A DNA stretch of 64,000 bases from PFJX01 sp964542455 (GCA_964542455.1 CAZIUC010000001.1:248001-312000); one strand, 5' to 3'; counted from the first letter of the stretch, positions 6,666 through 16,535 are shown. Program-made: numbers and translations. Notes: generated by a model from the letters alone, not told the origin.

Positions 6666-8672
6666 TCAGTACAGGTTATCCAGGATGTCTTCGATCAGCT
6701 TGTCGGCGTCCGGCAGGATCTGCCGTTCCAGGCTGCGCGCGGAGGCGATGGGTACCGGTGGTGTGCCGATGCGGAAAGTCTGGCCTTGATAGCCGGCTTC
6801 CAGCAGGCAGGCGGCGATTTCCGCGCCGACGCCGAATTCGTGATGCGATTCCTCGGCGATCACCACCCGCTCGCTGTTCAGCAAATGCGCCAGCAAGGTG
6901 CGGCGCGGCAGGGGAGAAAGCAGGGAGGGGACGACGATATCCACCATCAGTTCCTCCTCTTCCTCCAGGCGTTTCGCCGCTTCTTCCACCACCGGCAGCA
7001 TGCCGCCGTAGGTGACGATGGTCAGGTCCGCGTCCGGGCGGCGGCGCAGCAGGGTGGGGAACAGGTGGGCGGCGAGGTCGTCCGGGTTGGCCGTTAATTC
7101 GCCGTAGTCGCCGGCATCCATCGTTTCCCCATAGAGCAGCTTGTGCTCCAGGAACAGGGTGGGATAGGGCCAGCGCCGCGCGGCGTCGACCAGCAGATGG
7201 GCGACATCGTGGCGTTGGCTGCCGTAAAGGACAGTGAGGCCGGGGATGGAGGTAAAGATGTTTTCCGGACTCTGGCTGTGCGTGGGGCCATAGCCGCGCC
7301 GGCCGCCCGAGGGGGTGCGCACGATCAGCGGCACCGTCACTTCCGGGAATACGCCGGGGAACTTCACCGCATGGTTGTAAAGCTGGTCCATGCACAGGGA
7401 AAGGAAGTCCGCGAACATGATTTCCAGGATCGGACGAAAGCCGTCCATCGCCAGGCCGATGGACGCGCCGGTGATGCCGGCCTCGGAGATGGGCGTGGAA
7501 ATGACGCGGCCGGGGTAGGCGGTGCTCAAGCCCTGTGTCACCTTGAAGGCGCCGCCGTAGGGGTCGTGCAGGTCTTCGCCGAGCAGGAGTGTTTCCGGAT
7601 AGGTGGCCAGCAGGTGATTCAGCGCGGCGTTGATGGCCAGACGCACACTGGTTTTCGCGGCAACCCGCGGATAGCTCGGCGCCGCGCCCGCCAGTTCAGC
7701 GGCGCGGTCGAAGATGTGTTCCGGCGCGTCGATGTAGACGGCTTCCGGCGATTGATCGGCGGTTTCCCGCACCGCCTCGATGAACGCGGCGTTGCGCGCC
7801 TCGATGCCGGCGCGCAAGGCATCGGGGAGTTGGCGGCCCAGCGCCGCCAGAGGGTCACGCGCACGGATGGCGGCGACGATGTGTTCTTCACGCAGGTCAT
7901 CGCCTTTGGAGTGCGGCCCCATGCGACGGGTGTCGATGACCAGAAAACCGGGGCGCTGGCTGTCGCGCACCTGCTGTACCGCCGCGGCTACCTGCTCGCA
8001 GAAATCCGGGGCGGCGTCGTCCAGCCGCCAGGTCTGCAAGCCGAACGCGGCACCGCGAGCCTGGATGTCGCCGCCGAGGTTCTGGTGCGGTTCGGTAGTC
8101 TGTGAAATACCGTTGTTTTCCACCACCACCAGAAACGGCACCGACCAGACCGAGGCCAGGTTCATGGCTTCGTAGAGCAGGCCCTGGCCGAGCGTGCCGT
8201 CACCGATCATGGCGGCGACGATGGCTCCGCTGCCATGCAGCTTGCGTGCCAGGGCGAGGCCGGCGCCGATGCCGGTCATGCCGCCCTGGACGCCGTTGGA
8301 ATGGAAGTGGCGCCAGACCAGATGCTGGCTACCACCACGACCGCCACAGGCGCCGGCCTCGCGGCCCATGATCTCCGCCACCAGGCCGACGAATTCGCCG
8401 GAATAAGCGAGGAAATGGCCGTGGTTGCGGTGGTTGGACAGCGCCGCGTCTTCCGGGTGGGTCAACGCTCGCACCACCGCCATCGCGCAGATTTCCTGGC
8501 CCAGGCAGGTATGCGTGGTGCCGGAAACAAAGCCGCGCGAGAACTGGTCGAGCACCAGTTGTTCGCTGGATCGGATCAAGTGGCCGTAGGCGTAAAGGTC
8601 TTCCGGGGTGGTGCCGATGATCGGTTTGCCGTGGGCATCGCGTTCGAAGCCGGGGATGGGAAGGGTAGGCAT
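6666..8672 (-). CDS. Fused E1 alpha-beta 2-oxoacid dehydrogenase
   Basis: A 668-residue thiamine-diphosphate-dependent 2-oxoacid dehydrogenase E1 in which alpha and beta subunits are one chain. The alpha half (about 1–325) has HTCLGQEICAMAV, NHRNHGHFLAYSG, GGRGGSQHL and the ThDP motif GDGTLGQGLLYEAMN…ENN. The beta half (about 340–668) has LLLGEDLHDPYGG, TPISEAGITGASIGLAMDG and the C-terminal transketolase domain ending in ESHHEFGVGAEIA. Similar fusions occur in branched-chain and acetoin-type E1 proteins. It is the first gene of the E1–E2–ACP set and is divergent from a GNAT-like acyltransferase gene across a 125-bp spacer. Natural substrate cannot be read from sequence. Confidence 0.9.
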   Translation of the reverse strand: MPTLPIPGFERDAHGKPIIGTTPEDLYAYGHLIRSSEQLVLDQFSRGFVSGTTHTCLGQEICAMAVVRALTHPEDAALSNHRNHGHFLAYSGEFVGLVAEIMGREAGACGGRGGSQHLVWRHFHSNGVQGGMTGIGAGLALARKLHGSGAIVAAMIGDGTLGQGLLYEAMNLASVWSVPFLVVVENNGISQTTEPHQNLGGDIQARGAAFGLQTWRLDDAAPDFCEQVAAAVQQVRDSQRPGFLVIDTRRMGPHSKGDDLREEHIVAAIRARDPLAALGRQLPDALRAGIEARNAAFIEAVRETADQSPEAVYIDAPEHIFDRAAELAGAAPSYPRVAAKTSVRLAINAALNHLLATYPETLLLGEDLHDPYGGAFKVTQGLSTAYPGRVISTPISEAGITGASIGLAMDGFRPILEIMFADFLSLCMDQLYNHAVKFPGVFPEVTVPLIVRTPSGGRRGYGPTHSQSPENIFTSIPGLTVLYGSQRHDVAHLLVDAARRWPYPTLFLEHKLLYGETMDAGDYGELTANPDDLAAHLFPTLLRRRPDADLTIVTYGGMLPVVEEAAKRLEEEEELMVDIVVPSLLSPLPRRTLLAHLLNSERVVIAEESHHEFGVGAEIAACLLEAGYQGQTFRIGTPPVPIASARSLERQILPDADKLIEDILDNLY

Positions 8673-8797
8673 GGCGGCGGGTCGGATTGTCGGTTGAGGC
8701 GGGTTCTGTGGCTGGACCGCAGGGTGGCCGCGAGCTTAACCCAGTTTTCCCGGCCTTTGTGCTAACGTCCCCGTGCTCCCACGGACTCCCTATCGAT

Positions 8798-9661
8798 ATG
8801 GCCCTGCCCAAGCTAGAACCCATCCGCGACGAGGACCTGCCGGCGTTCTGCGCGTTCCTGCATGCCAACCTCAATCCCAGCCACCCGGCCGAAGTATGGG
8901 CCGACGCCTTCCGCCAGGACTGGGGCGTGGACAAGCCCAACAACGGTTTTCTGATCCGTGACGACGCGGGAAAAATCGTCGGCGGCATCGGCGCCATCTA
9001 CGGCGCCTATCCGGTGCGCGGCAAGATCGAGCGGTTCTGCAACATCACCAGTTGGATGGTGCTGGATGCCTACCGCACCCAGAGCATGCGCCTGGCGATG
9101 GCGGTGATTTCGCAGCCCGGTTTCCATTTCACCGACCTGTCGCCCACAGCCGTGGTGGAACAGTCGCTCAAGTTCCTCAAATTCAAGCCCATGAACGAGG
9201 CGCGCACGGTACTGTTCAATCTGCCGGCGCCACGGCAGCGATTGCTGGGCGCGGGTGTGCTGTGCGACCCGGCGCGCATCGAAGCGGTGCTGGATGAAGC
9301 TTCGCTCAAGGTTTACCTTGACCACAGGCATTTCCCCTGGCTGCGCTTTGTCGCCGTCGGCAAGGGCAAGGAACGCAGCCTGGTGGTCTACAAGCGCGCC
9401 ACCCTGAAGGGCCTGCCCAGCGCGGAAATCATCGGCTTCACTCATCCCGAGACGTTCCTGCGCTACCTGCCCGTGCTCGGCTGCCACTTTCTGCTTTCCG
9501 GCATGGTCACCACGCGGGTGGAGTCACGCCTGTTGCCAGGCAAGCCGGCCTGGCCACACACAGAACTGACCGGCTATCGCAACCGGGTGTTTCGTAGCGA
9601 TACCCTGGGTGAGGCGGACATCCAGAACCTCTATTCGGAATACGTCGCCCTTGATCTCTGA
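8798..9661 (+). CDS. GNAT-like acyltransferase
   Basis: A 287-residue protein with an N-terminal GNAT-like fold (roughly residues 3–140): IRDEDLPAFCAFL start, a GGIGAIYGAYPV strand pair, and NITSWMVLDAYRTQSMRLAMA resembling the acyl-donor-binding segment, followed by FKPMNEARTVLFNLP. The C-terminal half shows no family I recognise. ATG 8798 is chosen because the upstream in-frame extension lies in the divergent promoter region. The stop overlaps the start of a polysaccharide deacetylase, so the two are probably translationally coupled. A role in acylating a glycan or lipid amine is inferred; the acyl donor (CoA or ACP) is unknown. Confidence 0.7.
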   Translation: MALPKLEPIRDEDLPAFCAFLHANLNPSHPAEVWADAFRQDWGVDKPNNGFLIRDDAGKIVGGIGAIYGAYPVRGKIERFCNITSWMVLDAYRTQSMRLAMAVISQPGFHFTDLSPTAVVEQSLKFLKFKPMNEARTVLFNLPAPRQRLLGAGVLCDPARIEAVLDEASLKVYLDHRHFPWLRFVAVGKGKERSLVVYKRATLKGLPSAEIIGFTHPETFLRYLPVLGCHFLLSGMVTTRVESRLLPGKPAWPHTELTGYRNRVFRSDTLGEADIQNLYSEYVALDL

Positions 9662-10661
9662 TCTGTTTCCCAACGCGCGGCGCATCCCGCTGCCCGCCGC
9701 CTCGCGCCCCATCCTGTCGGTGGTGATCCACACCGAGGAGGAGTTCGACTGGGCGCGCGAGCACGCGCGCGAGGAAATTGGCGTCGAGCACATGCGCCAC
9801 ATCGGCCGTGCCCAGGAAGTTTTCGACGCCTTCGGCATCGTGCCCAACTACGTCATCGACTACCCCATTGCCAGCCAGCCGCTGGGCTATGAAACCCTAC
9901 GCCGCTACCAGGATGAGGGCCGCGCCCTGATCGGCGCGCATCTGCATCCCTGGGTGTCACCGCCGCTGACCGAACCACTCACTCGGGCCAATACCTACCC
10001 CGGTAATCTGCCGCGCGAGTTGGAGTACGAAAAACTGCGCGTGCTCACCGAAACCATCGCGGAAAACTTCGGTAAACGACCCCTCACCTATCTGGCCGGC
10101 CGCTACGGCAATGGCCCGAACAGCGCGGCCATCCTGGAACAACTGGGTTACGAGGTGGATATCAGTGTGGCGCCACCGATCGACTACAGCGCGGACGGCG
10201 GGCCCGATTACTCGGGCTACAGCGCCGATCCATTCTGGTTCGGCGGGCGGCGCAAGTTATTGGGGCTGCCTGGTGGCGGCTGCTATGCCGGTTGGCTGAA
10301 ATTCGCCGGCGCGCCGTTCTATCGGATGCTGACCCACCCCAATCTGCGCTGGGCGCGCCTCCCGGCCATCACCTCGCGCCTGCGCGCCTTCGAGCGCATC
10401 CGCTTGTCGCCGGAGGACTACACGCTGGCGGAAATGCAGCGGATGACCCGCGCCATGCTGAATGACGGCCAACGCATCTTCGTGTTCAGTTTCCACTCCC
10501 CCTCGGTCCACCCCGGTTACACACCCTATGTACGCGACGAAGCCGGCTTGCGCCGTTTCCTGGACAAGACACGCGCCTATTTCGAGTGGTTCATGCGGGA
10601 ACTGGATGGGCAGAGCATGACGCCGTTGGAGATCAAGGTTTTGCTGAAAGGAGTTGCTTGA
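9651..10661 (+). CDS. Polysaccharide deacetylase family protein (WalW-like)
   Basis: A predicted carbohydrate deacetylase of the NodB-homology superfamily (336 residues). Seen are the N-terminal strand ILSVVIHTEEEFDW, with acidic metal-site candidates, GAHLHPWVSPP with metal-ligand-like His residues, a TYLAGRYGNGPNSAAILEQLGYEVDISV block and the C-terminal FVFSFHSPSVHPGYTPYV segment. The frame is open from GTG 9609, but TTG 9651, an 11-bp overlap with the preceding GNAT gene, gives a protein that starts close to the conserved region. It resembles WalW-type deacetylases found in exopolysaccharide loci. No signal peptide is apparent, so it may act in the cytoplasm on a lipid-linked sugar. Confidence 0.75.
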   Translation: MISDLFPNARRIPLPAASRPILSVVIHTEEEFDWAREHAREEIGVEHMRHIGRAQEVFDAFGIVPNYVIDYPIASQPLGYETLRRYQDEGRALIGAHLHPWVSPPLTEPLTRANTYPGNLPRELEYEKLRVLTETIAENFGKRPLTYLAGRYGNGPNSAAILEQLGYEVDISVAPPIDYSADGGPDYSGYSADPFWFGGRRKLLGLPGGGCYAGWLKFAGAPFYRMLTHPNLRWARLPAITSRLRAFERIRLSPEDYTLAEMQRMTRAMLNDGQRIFVFSFHSPSVHPGYTPYVRDEAGLRRFLDKTRAYFEWFMRELDGQSMTPLEIKVLLKGVA

Positions 10662-10862
10662 ATATTTTGTAGAGAGCATGCATCCGAATATGATGCGTCG
10701 CATTTTTCGAGAAACATCTCGCAAGTGTTTCCATGATGCAATTTTCTGTGCTGAGCTTTGTTGCGCTCCATATGATGAGAACTGATTCGGATAGTGGTAT
10801 TGGGGCGGTGCGTAATTTAAGTGCATCAGCCCGCTGAAAATCAAACTGGGATTGACAAATAT

Positions 10863-11852
10863 ATGGCATCCAATTCGCAAGGCTGGGTCACAAAAATAGC
10901 TTCGCTTCTTGTTGAGCGGCGCCTTCCCTGGCGCATGAGCCAGTGGTTGGATAGGTATAAGCAGGATGTAATTCGCCAATACTATGACTATAAAGTATTG
11001 TCCACGCGACCTTATCTCACTGGTGAAGATTCCCCGCACTTCGAACTGCACATCCTGTTGGGGCACAGGCATGTTGGCATGAGTTTGTGGTGCATAAAGA
11101 GTTTTTTACATTATTCCGGCCGGAAATATTCGGTTGTTTTGCATGAGGATGGCAGTCTCACAGAGAAGGATGTCGAGACGCTTGAAAAGCATCTGGTCAA
11201 TGCCAGGGTTGTACGCAAAACCGATGCCGACGAATTGATTAGGGAGAAGCTCAAGAACTTTCCGAATTGTGGTGATTACCGCTTCTCCCCTAAAGAAACA
11301 TCTGATCACCGGGGCGTGAAGTACAACATGCATATATTTGCCCTCAGACTTTTCGATTTCAATCTGCTTTCGGATGCCAGCAAGACTCTGGTTCTCGATG
11401 CCGATATACTTTTTTTCAAAAAGCCACAAGAGATCATCGAGTGGGCGGATGATCCGGAGGACAGGAATAGTCTGTACAGCGTCGAGCAATATATACCCCA
11501 GAGAAATTCCCGTTATGAAGTCACAGGTTTTGTACGCAAAACACCGCCACCAACTTATGTCAATGCAGGCTTGCTTTGCCTCGATAAGCATGCCTATGAC
11601 CTGAATGTGATAGAAGCCTGGATAGCTAGCAACAGGGAATTGATGGACAAGGTCGCAACCTTTGAACAGCGAGCTTACAATCATCTCGTTGAACAAAAAG
11701 GCGGAAGTGCCCCATTACCGGATACTTACTCGTTCAATTACACGGATCATAATTCGAGCGCGACTCATTTTGCCATCAAGCACCTCTTTTTCAGAAATAT
11801 TCCTAGACTTGAAAAGGTACTCTCAAAATCAATTGGCGACGTGCCTCGATAG
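10863..11852 (+). CDS. Glycosyltransferase-like protein (GT8-type fold)
   Basis: A 329-residue putative glycosyltransferase. The clearest motif is the DXD-like TLVLDADILFFKKP around residue 180, which in GT-A enzymes binds the nucleotide-sugar metal, followed by TYVNAGLLCLDKHAYD, both reminiscent of family GT8. It is AT-richer than flanking genes and uses codons rare in the core genes here, suggesting transfer. ATG 10863 is preceded by a weak GGGA site; an in-frame GTG at 10821 would add 14 residues and has no visible ribosome binding site. It is separated by about 200 bp on each side from neighbours, so it may be its own transcript. Specificity unknown. Confidence 0.65.
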   Translation: MASNSQGWVTKIASLLVERRLPWRMSQWLDRYKQDVIRQYYDYKVLSTRPYLTGEDSPHFELHILLGHRHVGMSLWCIKSFLHYSGRKYSVVLHEDGSLTEKDVETLEKHLVNARVVRKTDADELIREKLKNFPNCGDYRFSPKETSDHRGVKYNMHIFALRLFDFNLLSDASKTLVLDADILFFKKPQEIIEWADDPEDRNSLYSVEQYIPQRNSRYEVTGFVRKTPPPTYVNAGLLCLDKHAYDLNVIEAWIASNRELMDKVATFEQRAYNHLVEQKGGSAPLPDTYSFNYTDHNSSATHFAIKHLFFRNIPRLEKVLSKSIGDVPR

Positions 11853-12067
11853 GCGCTGAATTACCCCTGTCAATTACAATGGCCCATCCCAGGCGGGGCG
11901 CGCGATACAGGTGTTAGTGTCGCCGCGTATTAGGGTTATTTTTGCGCCTCTACTGGCAAGAGCTTGATTCAACCGCGCACGGCTGCCCTGTGGCATTTTC
12001 TGTAATTGCCGGATGATTAGCGTAGTTAATTGCTCTGGTTGGAAACTCTACTACACTGCCTTGATCC

Positions 12068-14074
12068 ATGGCTCACAAGCATCCCCACCTTACACACCAA
12101 AAATACCGACCTGACATAGACGGCCTGCGAGCGGTTGCGATTCTTTCGGTGCTGGCTTATCACGCTATTCCGTGGAGGATGCCGGGAGGGTTTATTGGCG
12201 TTGATATATTCTTTGTTATTTCCGGGTTTTTGATATCAACAATCATATTCTCCAGCCTGGAGCGAGATCGCTTCAGTCTGGTTGAATTCTATGTTCGCAG
12301 GATTCGCCGTATCTTTCCATCATTGATTCTGGTTTTGGTCGCCAGTCTGGCTGTGGGCTGGTTTGTTTTGTTTGATGATGAATATCAACAATTGGGCAAG
12401 CACACTGCCGCAAGTGCTGGCTTTGTCCAGAATTTCATCTTGTGGCGTGAAAGCGGCTATTTTGATAACGACGCCGTAACCAAGCCCCTGCTGCATCTGT
12501 GGAGTCTCGCTATTGAAGAGCAGTTCTACATATTTTGGCCGCTGCTATTAGGTTTTGTCTGGAAGCGCAATTGGAGCTTCTTGAGCATCACGGTGGTTAT
12601 TGCGGCTGTTTCTTTTGCGATAAATATTTATTTGGTTCAGCGCAGCCAAACCTCATCGTTTTATCTTCCCGGTTCTCGCTTCTGGGAATTGATGTTGGGT
12701 GGCATGCTGGCTTACACGGCTCTGCATCGCCCACAATTCATTGATAAGTACAAGAACGCTCAGTCTATTGTTGGTTTTTCTTTTCTATTTCTTGGGCTGA
12801 TAGTGCTGAATCATGGAAGGGCTTTTCCAGGTTGGTGGGCGCTTTTGCCAACAGTGGGTACATTATTTATCATCTCCGCCGGGCCGGACGCCTGGTTTAA
12901 CAAAAAGCTTTTGGCAAATAGGTTCATGGTATGGATTGGACTGATTAGTTATCCACTTTACCTGTGGCACTGGCCATTGCTAAGTTTCTTGATGATTGAA
13001 AAGGGCGATGTGTCCCCTTTTGAACGCGTTGTGGCTGTTGTTGTTGCTGTTGTGCTTTCCTGGCTGACGTACAGGTTTGTTGAGGGGCCTTTCAGATTCG
13101 GTGGGAATGCAAGGATTAAAGCGGCGGGATTGTTGGTATTGATGCTGTTGCTGTTTGGCTTCGGGATGTTTTTGGCCGACTCGAAAAACCTTCCCGGGTT
13201 GAATCGATCTGACAAAGGACGTAACGCTTTCCTGGCCTATTTCGAAAACTCCATACCGGAATGGAAATTTTTTACAAGAATTGATCATGCGCGGAAGTTT
13301 CGTGGAGATTGCGACTACTATGATCTGGATAAATACAGGGCGGGTCAGGCTACTGATATTCCTCGATCTAATATTGACAAAAGCTGCTATACAAGAGATC
13401 TAAGGCTTGCTCATTCCCTGTTTATTTGGGGCGATTCGCACGCGCAAATGCTTTATTACGGGATCAAGAACAACTTGCCCGCTGATTGGCAGATACTGAT
13501 GGGGGCTACCTCTGGCTGCGTTGCCAACCCGAGTGTTGTTAAACCTTCGTCGATACAGTACTGTGACCAATCAAATTGGTTTGCCCTTCAAACGATCGAC
13601 AAAATAAAACCTGATGTCGTTATTGTTGCTCAAGGCCATGGGCATTCGATTGGCAACATGAATAAGATTACGGACAGGTTGCGTGATATGGGAGTCAAGA
13701 AAATAATATTTACTGGTCCCTCCCCGCAGTGGAAGCCAGATCTGCCCAAGGTTGTGGCGCGCAAGTTATGGGATAGTACACCGAGACAAACATATATTGG
13801 AGTCGACCAAGGTGTGCTCAACCTCAACAACCAGCTTAAATCTGGGTTTCACCAGCGGCGCGGTGTTTATTATGTCAGTCTTGTTGATTTCTTTTGCAAC
13901 GCTGAGGGTTGCCTGACTTATATCGGAGATGACCGGAAGTTAGGGATTACAACTTGGGACTATGGGCATTTAACGCCAATTGCTTCTGATTTGTTGGCAA
14001 AGGATTTGCTGGTTAAAGAAATCATTTCTCCTGTCGATGAACAGGGCTTAGTTAGGCCAACTCCTCAATATTAA
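12068..14074 (+). CDS. Acyltransferase 3 with C-terminal SGNH domain (OafA-like)
   Basis: A 668-residue membrane O-acyltransferase of the OafA/YrhL type that acylates surface glycans. The N-terminal acyltransferase-3 domain (about 1–370) starts with YRPDIDGLRAVAILSVLAYHA and GGFIGVDIFFVISGFLIS, has about ten hydrophobic segments, and is followed by a periplasmic SGNH esterase-like domain (about 450–650). In that domain FIWGDSHAQ supplies the nucleophile-block Ser and WDYGHLTP the Asp/His pair. The gene is AT-rich, like its upstream neighbour. Its 3' end overlaps the convergent dgt gene by 23 bp. Acetyl transfer to the O-polysaccharide is the likely role; the acceptor sugar is unknown. Confidence 0.88.
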   Translation: MAHKHPHLTHQKYRPDIDGLRAVAILSVLAYHAIPWRMPGGFIGVDIFFVISGFLISTIIFSSLERDRFSLVEFYVRRIRRIFPSLILVLVASLAVGWFVLFDDEYQQLGKHTAASAGFVQNFILWRESGYFDNDAVTKPLLHLWSLAIEEQFYIFWPLLLGFVWKRNWSFLSITVVIAAVSFAINIYLVQRSQTSSFYLPGSRFWELMLGGMLAYTALHRPQFIDKYKNAQSIVGFSFLFLGLIVLNHGRAFPGWWALLPTVGTLFIISAGPDAWFNKKLLANRFMVWIGLISYPLYLWHWPLLSFLMIEKGDVSPFERVVAVVVAVVLSWLTYRFVEGPFRFGGNARIKAAGLLVLMLLLFGFGMFLADSKNLPGLNRSDKGRNAFLAYFENSIPEWKFFTRIDHARKFRGDCDYYDLDKYRAGQATDIPRSNIDKSCYTRDLRLAHSLFIWGDSHAQMLYYGIKNNLPADWQILMGATSGCVANPSVVKPSSIQYCDQSNWFALQTIDKIKPDVVIVAQGHGHSIGNMNKITDRLRDMGVKKIIFTGPSPQWKPDLPKVVARKLWDSTPRQTYIGVDQGVLNLNNQLKSGFHQRRGVYYVSLVDFFCNAEGCLTYIGDDRKLGITTWDYGHLTPIASDLLAKDLLVKEIISPVDEQGLVRPTPQY

Positions 14075-15176
14075 AAATCCGGCGATGCTCTCGTATCGCG
14101 TAGCGGTCGGTCATGCCAGCGATGTAGTCGGCTACCGCGCGGTACTGGTCTTGATCGGCGTGGGCGCGCTGTTCAGGCGGCATCAGGCGCGGTTCGCTGG
14201 TGAAAGCCTGGAACAGTTCGCGTAACAGACGCTGCGCTTTTTCGCTCATGCGCACCACCTTGTAATGGCGGTACAGGTTCTGGAACAGGAAACGCTTCAA
14301 CTCTCGGTGCTGTTCCAGCACATTTGGGCTGAAGGCGGCCAGGGGTGGGCAGTGACGTACATCATCGAGATTTTCCGGCTTGTGCTGGGCGATGTTGAGT
14401 CGGGTCTGTTCCAACATGTCGACGACCAGCGTGTTGATCATGCGGCGCACTGTTTCATGTGTCATGCGACGATCATTCAGGGCTGGGTAAAGCGTCTGCA
14501 CGGTGTCCAGGTGGTACGCGAAAATTTCCACATCGCGCAATTGCTCCATGCTGATCAAGCCGGAGCGCAGACCGTCGTCTACGTCGTGGTTGTTGTAGGC
14601 GATTTCGTCGGCCAGATTGGTGACTTGGGCTTCAAGTGACGGCTGCAAGCCTTCGATGAAGCGCCGCCCCACCTCGCCCAGCCTTGCCGCGTTCTTCAAT
14701 GAACAATGTTTGAGGATGCCCTCACGCGCTTCATAGGTGAGATTGAGCCCTTCGAATTCGGCGTATTTTTGTTCCAGTTCGTCCACCACGCGCAAGGATT
14801 GCAGGTTGTGCTCGAAGCCGCCGTGCTCCCTCATGCAATCGTTGAGCACGTCCTGGCCGACATGGCCGAAGGGTGTGTGACCGAGGTCGTGCGCAAGGGC
14901 AACCGTTTCCGTGAGGTCTTCGTCCAACCCCAGCATGCGCGCCAGGGTGCGGCCGATTTGAGCGACTTCCAGGCTGTGGGTAAGTCGGGTACGGAACAGA
15001 TCACCCTCGTGGTTCACGAACACCTGAGTCTTGTATTCCAGGCGGCGAAACGCGGTGGAGTGAATGATGCGGTCGCGGTCGCGTTGATATTCGGAGCGCG
15101 GCGCGGCGGCCGGCTCAGGATGGCGGCGGCCATGAGTACGAGCGGATTGGGCGGCGTAGCGGGCGAGGTCTGTCAT
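14052..15176 (-). CDS. dgt: dGTP triphosphohydrolase-like protein
   Basis: HD-domain deoxynucleoside triphosphate triphosphohydrolase (374 residues, the length of the DgtB-type short dGTPases). The metal-binding HD pattern is visible: RTRLTHSLEVAQIGR, then ALAHDLGHTPFGHVGQ with the paired His-Asp, and the later Asp in LADEIAYNNHDVDDGL. The N-terminal RSEYQRDRDRIIHSTAFRRLEYKTQVF block is characteristic. It follows aroB on the same strand with about 100 bp between, a common pairing in betaproteobacteria. Its 3' end overlaps the convergent acyltransferase gene. In vivo substrate preference among dNTPs is unknown. Confidence 0.93.
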   Translation of the reverse strand: MTDLARYAAQSARTHGRRHPEPAAAPRSEYQRDRDRIIHSTAFRRLEYKTQVFVNHEGDLFRTRLTHSLEVAQIGRTLARMLGLDEDLTETVALAHDLGHTPFGHVGQDVLNDCMREHGGFEHNLQSLRVVDELEQKYAEFEGLNLTYEAREGILKHCSLKNAARLGEVGRRFIEGLQPSLEAQVTNLADEIAYNNHDVDDGLRSGLISMEQLRDVEIFAYHLDTVQTLYPALNDRRMTHETVRRMINTLVVDMLEQTRLNIAQHKPENLDDVRHCPPLAAFSPNVLEQHRELKRFLFQNLYRHYKVVRMSEKAQRLLRELFQAFTSEPRLMPPEQRAHADQDQYRAVADYIAGMTDRYAIREHRRIFNIEELA

Positions 15177-15280
15177 GAGTGCGAATCCGTTTGTTATGGC
15201 GGCGGCCTGTAATGTCCGCGGCTTGCTGGAGTGGTTGACGCCCGTGCTGGCAACGGCTGCATCGCGGGCGTAATCCGCTG

Positions 15281-16354
15281 CTACATGGTCAACGTTGCCC
15301 GTAATGCGCTTGGATCGTAATCGCCACTGACAAAAGCTTCGCCCAGATTGCGGAAGAGAACGAAGCGGATACGCCCCGCTTCCACTTTCTTGTCCACGCC
15401 CATGTAGTTCATATAGGCGTCATAGCCGAGGTCGGGGGCGACCACCGGAAGCCCGGCGCGGTGGAACAAGGCCGCGACGCGGTCCACATCCGCCTGCGAG
15501 ATCAAGCCCATGCGCCGCGATAGATCCGCCGCCAGCATGGTGCCGGCGGAAACGCCCTCGCCGTGCAACCAGACGCCATAGCCCATGCCGGTCTCGATGG
15601 CGTGGCCGAATGTGTGGCCCAGGTTGAGCAGAGCGCGCTGCCCTGATTCGCGCTCATCGGCCGCAACCACCTCCGCCTTGTTCTGGCAGGAGCGATAGAT
15701 GGTGTACATGAGTGCATCGGTGTCACGTGAGATCAACTTTTCCATGTTCGCTTCCAGCCATTCCAGAAATGGCAGGTCGCGAATCAGGCCGTATTTGATG
15801 ACCTCGGCCAGACCGGCGGAAAGCTCACGGTCGGGCAGGGTGGCCAGTGTGTCCGTATCCGCCAGCACCAATTGCGGCTGGTAGAAGGCGCCGATCATGT
15901 TCTTGCCGAGTGGATGGTTGATACCGGTTTTGCCACCCACCGACGAATCCACCTGGGCCAGCAAGGTGGTGGGCACCTGGATGAACGGCATGCCGCGTTG
16001 GTAGCAGGCAGCCGCAAAGCCGGTGAGGTCACCGATGACGCCGCCGCCCAAGGCAATCAACGTGGTTTTGCGCTCGGCGCGCCGGGTCAGTAGTGCATCG
16101 AAGATGCTGTTGAGGGTTTCCCAAGTCTTGTAGGCCTCGCCATCGGGCAGTACCACCGACTCCACTTGCACACCCGCGCCAGTCAAAGCGCGAGTGAACC
16201 GCTCCAGGTAAAGCGGCCCGACCGTGGTGTTGGTAACAATGACCGCACGCTTTTGAATCAGGTGCGGCAAGACCAGATTGGCCCGATCGAGCAGGCCGGG
16301 GCCGATGTGAATGGGGTAGGCGCGGTCGCCAAGGTCGACAGAAAGGGTTTGCAT
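15281..16354 (-). CDS. aroB: 3-dehydroquinate synthase
   Basis: AroB converts DAHP to 3-dehydroquinate in the shikimate pathway, using NAD and a divalent metal. The 357-residue product begins MQTLSVDLGDRAYPIHIG, typical of AroB, so ATG 16354 is preferred to the in-frame upstream codon at 16384. Conserved blocks: ALGGGVIGDLTGFAAA (NAD binding), QVPTTLLAQVDSSVGGKTGIN, the LGHTFGHAIETG metal-ligand region, and LHGEGVSAG. The usual partner aroK is not upstream; a divergent ABC exporter gene is, which marks an insertion boundary of the glycan cluster. dgt follows on the same strand. Confidence 0.97.
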   Translation of the reverse strand: MQTLSVDLGDRAYPIHIGPGLLDRANLVLPHLIQKRAVIVTNTTVGPLYLERFTRALTGAGVQVESVVLPDGEAYKTWETLNSIFDALLTRRAERKTTLIALGGGVIGDLTGFAAACYQRGMPFIQVPTTLLAQVDSSVGGKTGINHPLGKNMIGAFYQPQLVLADTDTLATLPDRELSAGLAEVIKYGLIRDLPFLEWLEANMEKLISRDTDALMYTIYRSCQNKAEVVAADERESGQRALLNLGHTFGHAIETGMGYGVWLHGEGVSAGTMLAADLSRRMGLISQADVDRVAALFHRAGLPVVAPDLGYDAYMNYMGVDKKVEAGRIRFVLFRNLGEAFVSGDYDPSALRATLTM

Positions 16355-16535
16355 GGAAATAACAGCCTGAAAAATGAGGGTCAATGATAATCTGTCGCAT
16401 CAGATATATCGCGGTCTCATGGCATGGCAAACAGGGGCAACCGTCTGCTACCCTTGCCGCTCTGTTGTTCGATAACGCCTCCACCACTCACACAGGCGTC
16501 TGATCCCAGATTCAAACGCCCAATTCAGACAACCC

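Noticed and set aside
5611..6789. 392-codon plus-strand open frame
   Set aside because: Antisense to the E2 gene, which has lipoyl and catalytic motifs.
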